Of a stretch of DNA of 64,000 bases, positions 62,332-64,000 are shown in pieces (the first letter of the stretch is position 1; every line of letters starts with the position of its first letter). This DNA is from Streptomyces sp. ITFR-16 (GTDB lineage Bacteria > Actinomycetota > Actinomycetes > Streptomycetales > Streptomycetaceae), in assembly GCF_031844705.1 (NCBI RefSeq), contig NZ_CP134609.1, positions 1,922,001 through 1,986,000 on the forward strand, given 5' to 3'. A model generated the notes under the pieces. It was not told the origin of the DNA and made no database searches. It saw only the letters and a program-made list of their open reading frames with translations. Position numbers and translations under genes: made by a program.

Positions 62332-63222
62332 TCAGTGCTCGCGCGGCGCCGGAACCACTCGCTCCACATCGTGGTGGACCACGAGCAGTTGACGCATGGC
62401 CGCCTCGGCTCCCGCGGAGTCGCCCGTCGCGAGGGCGTCGACGATGCGTGCGTGGTGGCCCAGGGATGCCTCATTGGGGCGGTCACACCCGGTGACCGGC
62501 CCTCCGGAGACCTGCAGGGCGGCGGAGACGATGCCCGAGAGGTGCTCCAGCATGCGGTTGCCCGCGGCCTGGATGAGCAGGGAGTGGAATTCCGCGTCGG
62601 CGCGGGCGCAGGTGATCACATCGCCCTGCCCGAGCGCGTGCCCCATGATCTCGACCATGTCCCCGAGGCGCTGCTGAAGGTCCTCGCGGCCGTGGCCCGC
62701 GGCGAGACGGGCGGCGAGCGGCTCGATCGTCCAGCGGAGGTCGCCCAGCTCGCGGCGCTGGTCGTCGCGCTGCGGTCCGAAGGCACGCCATTCGATGATG
62801 TCGGGATCGAGCAGATTCCAGTCACTGACCGGCCGGACCCGGGTCCCCACATTGGGGCGGGCACTGACCAGCCCCTTGGCCTCGAGTACGCGCAGCGACT
62901 CCCGCACGACGGTTCGGGAGACCTCGAATCGCTGGCCGATCTCCTCGGGCACCAGGGGGCGGTCCGCACCCAGGTCGCCGGAGACGATCATCTGACCCAG
63001 CTGCTGAACAAGCTGGCCGTGCAGTCCACGGCCACGGCTGGCCGACCCCCGTCCCCGGCCCACCCGGCCGAGCTCGGCGTCGGGACCGTCCCAGGAACGA
63101 GCGGCGGCACGCTCGCCGGCCGGTGTCTCCCCATACGGGTAACGGTCTAGTTCGCCCGGGCCGGCGAGGCCGGAATCGGCGGAGCGGGCGGCGGTCATCA
63201 TGGTGTGCGCAAGGGTACTCAC
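62332..63222 (-). CDS. FadR/GntR-type (FCD) transcriptional regulator
   Basis: 296 residues from GTG 63222 (AAAGGA five bases ahead). A disordered lead of about 60 residues, a winged helix at about 65-135 (LVPEEIGQRFEVSRTVVRES) and an FCD domain (about 150-285) with the metal-binding positions D, H and H (ARADAEFHSLL, LGHHARIVDALA). Regulators of this group bind organic acids or acyl-CoA. No target is apparent; hrdB lies directly downstream, 322 bases away, and may or may not be affected. Confidence 0.9.
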   Translation of the reverse strand: MSTLAHTMMTAARSADSGLAGPGELDRYPYGETPAGERAAARSWDGPDAELGRVGRGRGSASRGRGLHGQLVQQLGQMIVSGDLGADRPLVPEEIGQRFEVSRTVVRESLRVLEAKGLVSARPNVGTRVRPVSDWNLLDPDIIEWRAFGPQRDDQRRELGDLRWTIEPLAARLAAGHGREDLQQRLGDMVEIMGHALGQGDVITCARADAEFHSLLIQAAGNRMLEHLSGIVSAALQVSGGPVTGCDRPNEASLGHHARIVDALATGDSAGAEAAMRQLLVVHHDVERVVPAPREH

Positions 63223-63382
63223 GCATCCTTTGTCGGCCGTACTCAGCCACCCCTTGAGGTCTTTGGTGAAAAGCACACGAAAGGGTGATCGGCACCCGCC
63301 TCTCAATTGACGCCTTAATGGTATAAACCGGGCATTTTCTGTGCAGTTGTGCGGATCCTGAGGTTCCAGACACGTTCCGCGA

Positions 63383-64000
63383 TCACCAACGGACCCTGCC
63401 GCGAAGGCTGGTGAACAGATACGCGCAGATGAGGACCGACAACGACACGGTCAGGGCCGCCCCCACGGGATGCGCCACGACCCGCACCCCGGCGGCCAGC
63501 CACCGGTCCACCTCCTGCGGCCACTGGAGCCAGGCCAGTTCCCGCAGCCGGCCCGGAAGTCCGGCCATCGAACGGGCGGTCGGCGCCTTGGGCATCCACT
63601 CGACGAGCGGAACCATGAGCACCGGTACGGCGAGCACCGCGGCCACCCCCGCCGCGGTGACCCGGAAGATTCCGGCGGCCAGCAGCCCGGCCCAGGCGCA
63701 GCCGACGGTCAGGCCCGACCAACTCACGGCCAGCGACGACACGTTCGGAGGGATACGGACCAAGTCCCCGCCGTACACGACACGGAGGACCTCCGCCGAG
63801 GCGAGGACGACGACCAGTGCCAGCAGCAGGGCGACGCCCGCGGACACGGCCAGTTTGGCCAGCAGCAGGCCGAGGCGGCGGGGGACGGTGCCGCGTCCTG
63901 CGGCGAGCGCGGGGTAGCGGAACTCGTCGCCGAAGGAGAGCGCCCCGAGCAGCCCCGCACCGAGCGCGGCCGGAGGCAGCGGCAGGAGTGAGGGCCAGGC
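63383..64000 (-). CDS. ABC transporter permease, C-terminal part
   Basis: The frame is open to the right edge (206 residues shown, 5' end beyond). It starts inside FGDEFRYPALAAGRGTVPRR, a pattern typical of ABC-2 type permeases just after an amphipathic helix, then four hydrophobic helices, ending RGRVRW. Partner ATPase lies outside. Substrate is unknown; drug or antibiotic export is common for this type in Streptomyces. Confidence 0.8.
   Translation of the reverse strand, partial: AWPSLLPLPPAALGAGLLGALSFGDEFRYPALAAGRGTVPRRLGLLLAKLAVSAGVALLLALVVVLASAEVLRVVYGGDLVRIPPNVSSLAVSWSGLTVGCAWAGLLAAGIFRVTAAGVAAVLAVPVLMVPLVEWMPKAPTARSMAGLPGRLRELAWLQWPQEVDRWLAAGVRVVAHPVGAALTVSLSVLICAYLFTSLRGRVRW

Overview
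The window is a stretch of a Streptomyces chromosome. The DNA is very G+C-rich with strong G/C preference at third codon positions, many genes start with GTG or TTG, and the gene set is diagnostic: hrdB (principal sigma factor), parC and parE, sepH, cutRS, ptsH, hemH, dut and many small actinobacterial DUF proteins. From recall, gene content and order match the S. coelicolor core region running from about SCO5818 (right edge here) to about SCO5901 (left edge). The left third also parallels M. tuberculosis Rv2689c-Rv2703. I see no insertion sequence, prophage, CRISPR array, tRNA or rRNA; this is core chromosome.

Layout. 0-14.6 kb is a potassium-homeostasis block: a TRAM RNA methyltransferase (partial), a KimA-like K+ permease, two TrkA/RCK proteins, DUF3159 and OB-fold proteins, then kdpE, kdpD, an orphan ABC ATPase, kdpC, kdpB, kdpA, kdpF and a 27-residue membrane ORF coupled to kdpF. 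14.8-18.5 kb holds thioesterase-dut-DUF3710, DUF3093, an EcsC-like protein and DUF4193. 18.9-20.8 kb is cutRS. 21-26 kb carries an IMPase, ferrochelatase, an MFS exporter and an aldonolactone oxidase. 26-30.5 kb has a Pro/Thr-rich membrane protein, sepH, a sulfurtransferase and a VOC protein. 30.5-38.6 kb has a protein kinase fused to an MFS transporter, tdk, a phosphodiesterase-like protein, DUF5998 and a GNAT/acyl-CoA-synthetase fusion. 38.7-44.1 kb has ptsH with a DasR-type site, a GntR regulator, a c-di-AMP riboswitch driving an M23 peptidase, and an M16 peptidase pair. 44.4-58.7 kb has parC, a CobW GTPase, two divergent citrate synthases (one fused to a helix-turn-helix), a LacI regulator, a two-component/ActP symporter cluster and parE. 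59-64 kb has a DUF7455 protein, a trypsin-like protease, hrdB, a FadR-type regulator and the end of an ABC permease.

Themes. Potassium/osmotic control (KimA, TrkA pair, complete Kdp with its own KdpDE) sits in the same window as a c-di-AMP riboswitch on a cell-wall hydrolase; c-di-AMP is the known K+/osmotic messenger. Carbon signalling is the second theme: HPr with a DasR-like operator, a GNAT/acyl-CoA-synthetase fusion, an ActP-type carboxylate symporter behind a two-component system, and paired citrate synthases. The least ordinary architectures are the kinase-MFS fusion (30525-33029) and the HTH-citrate synthase (49261-50553), which faces a second citrate synthase across an AT-rich promoter containing palindromes.
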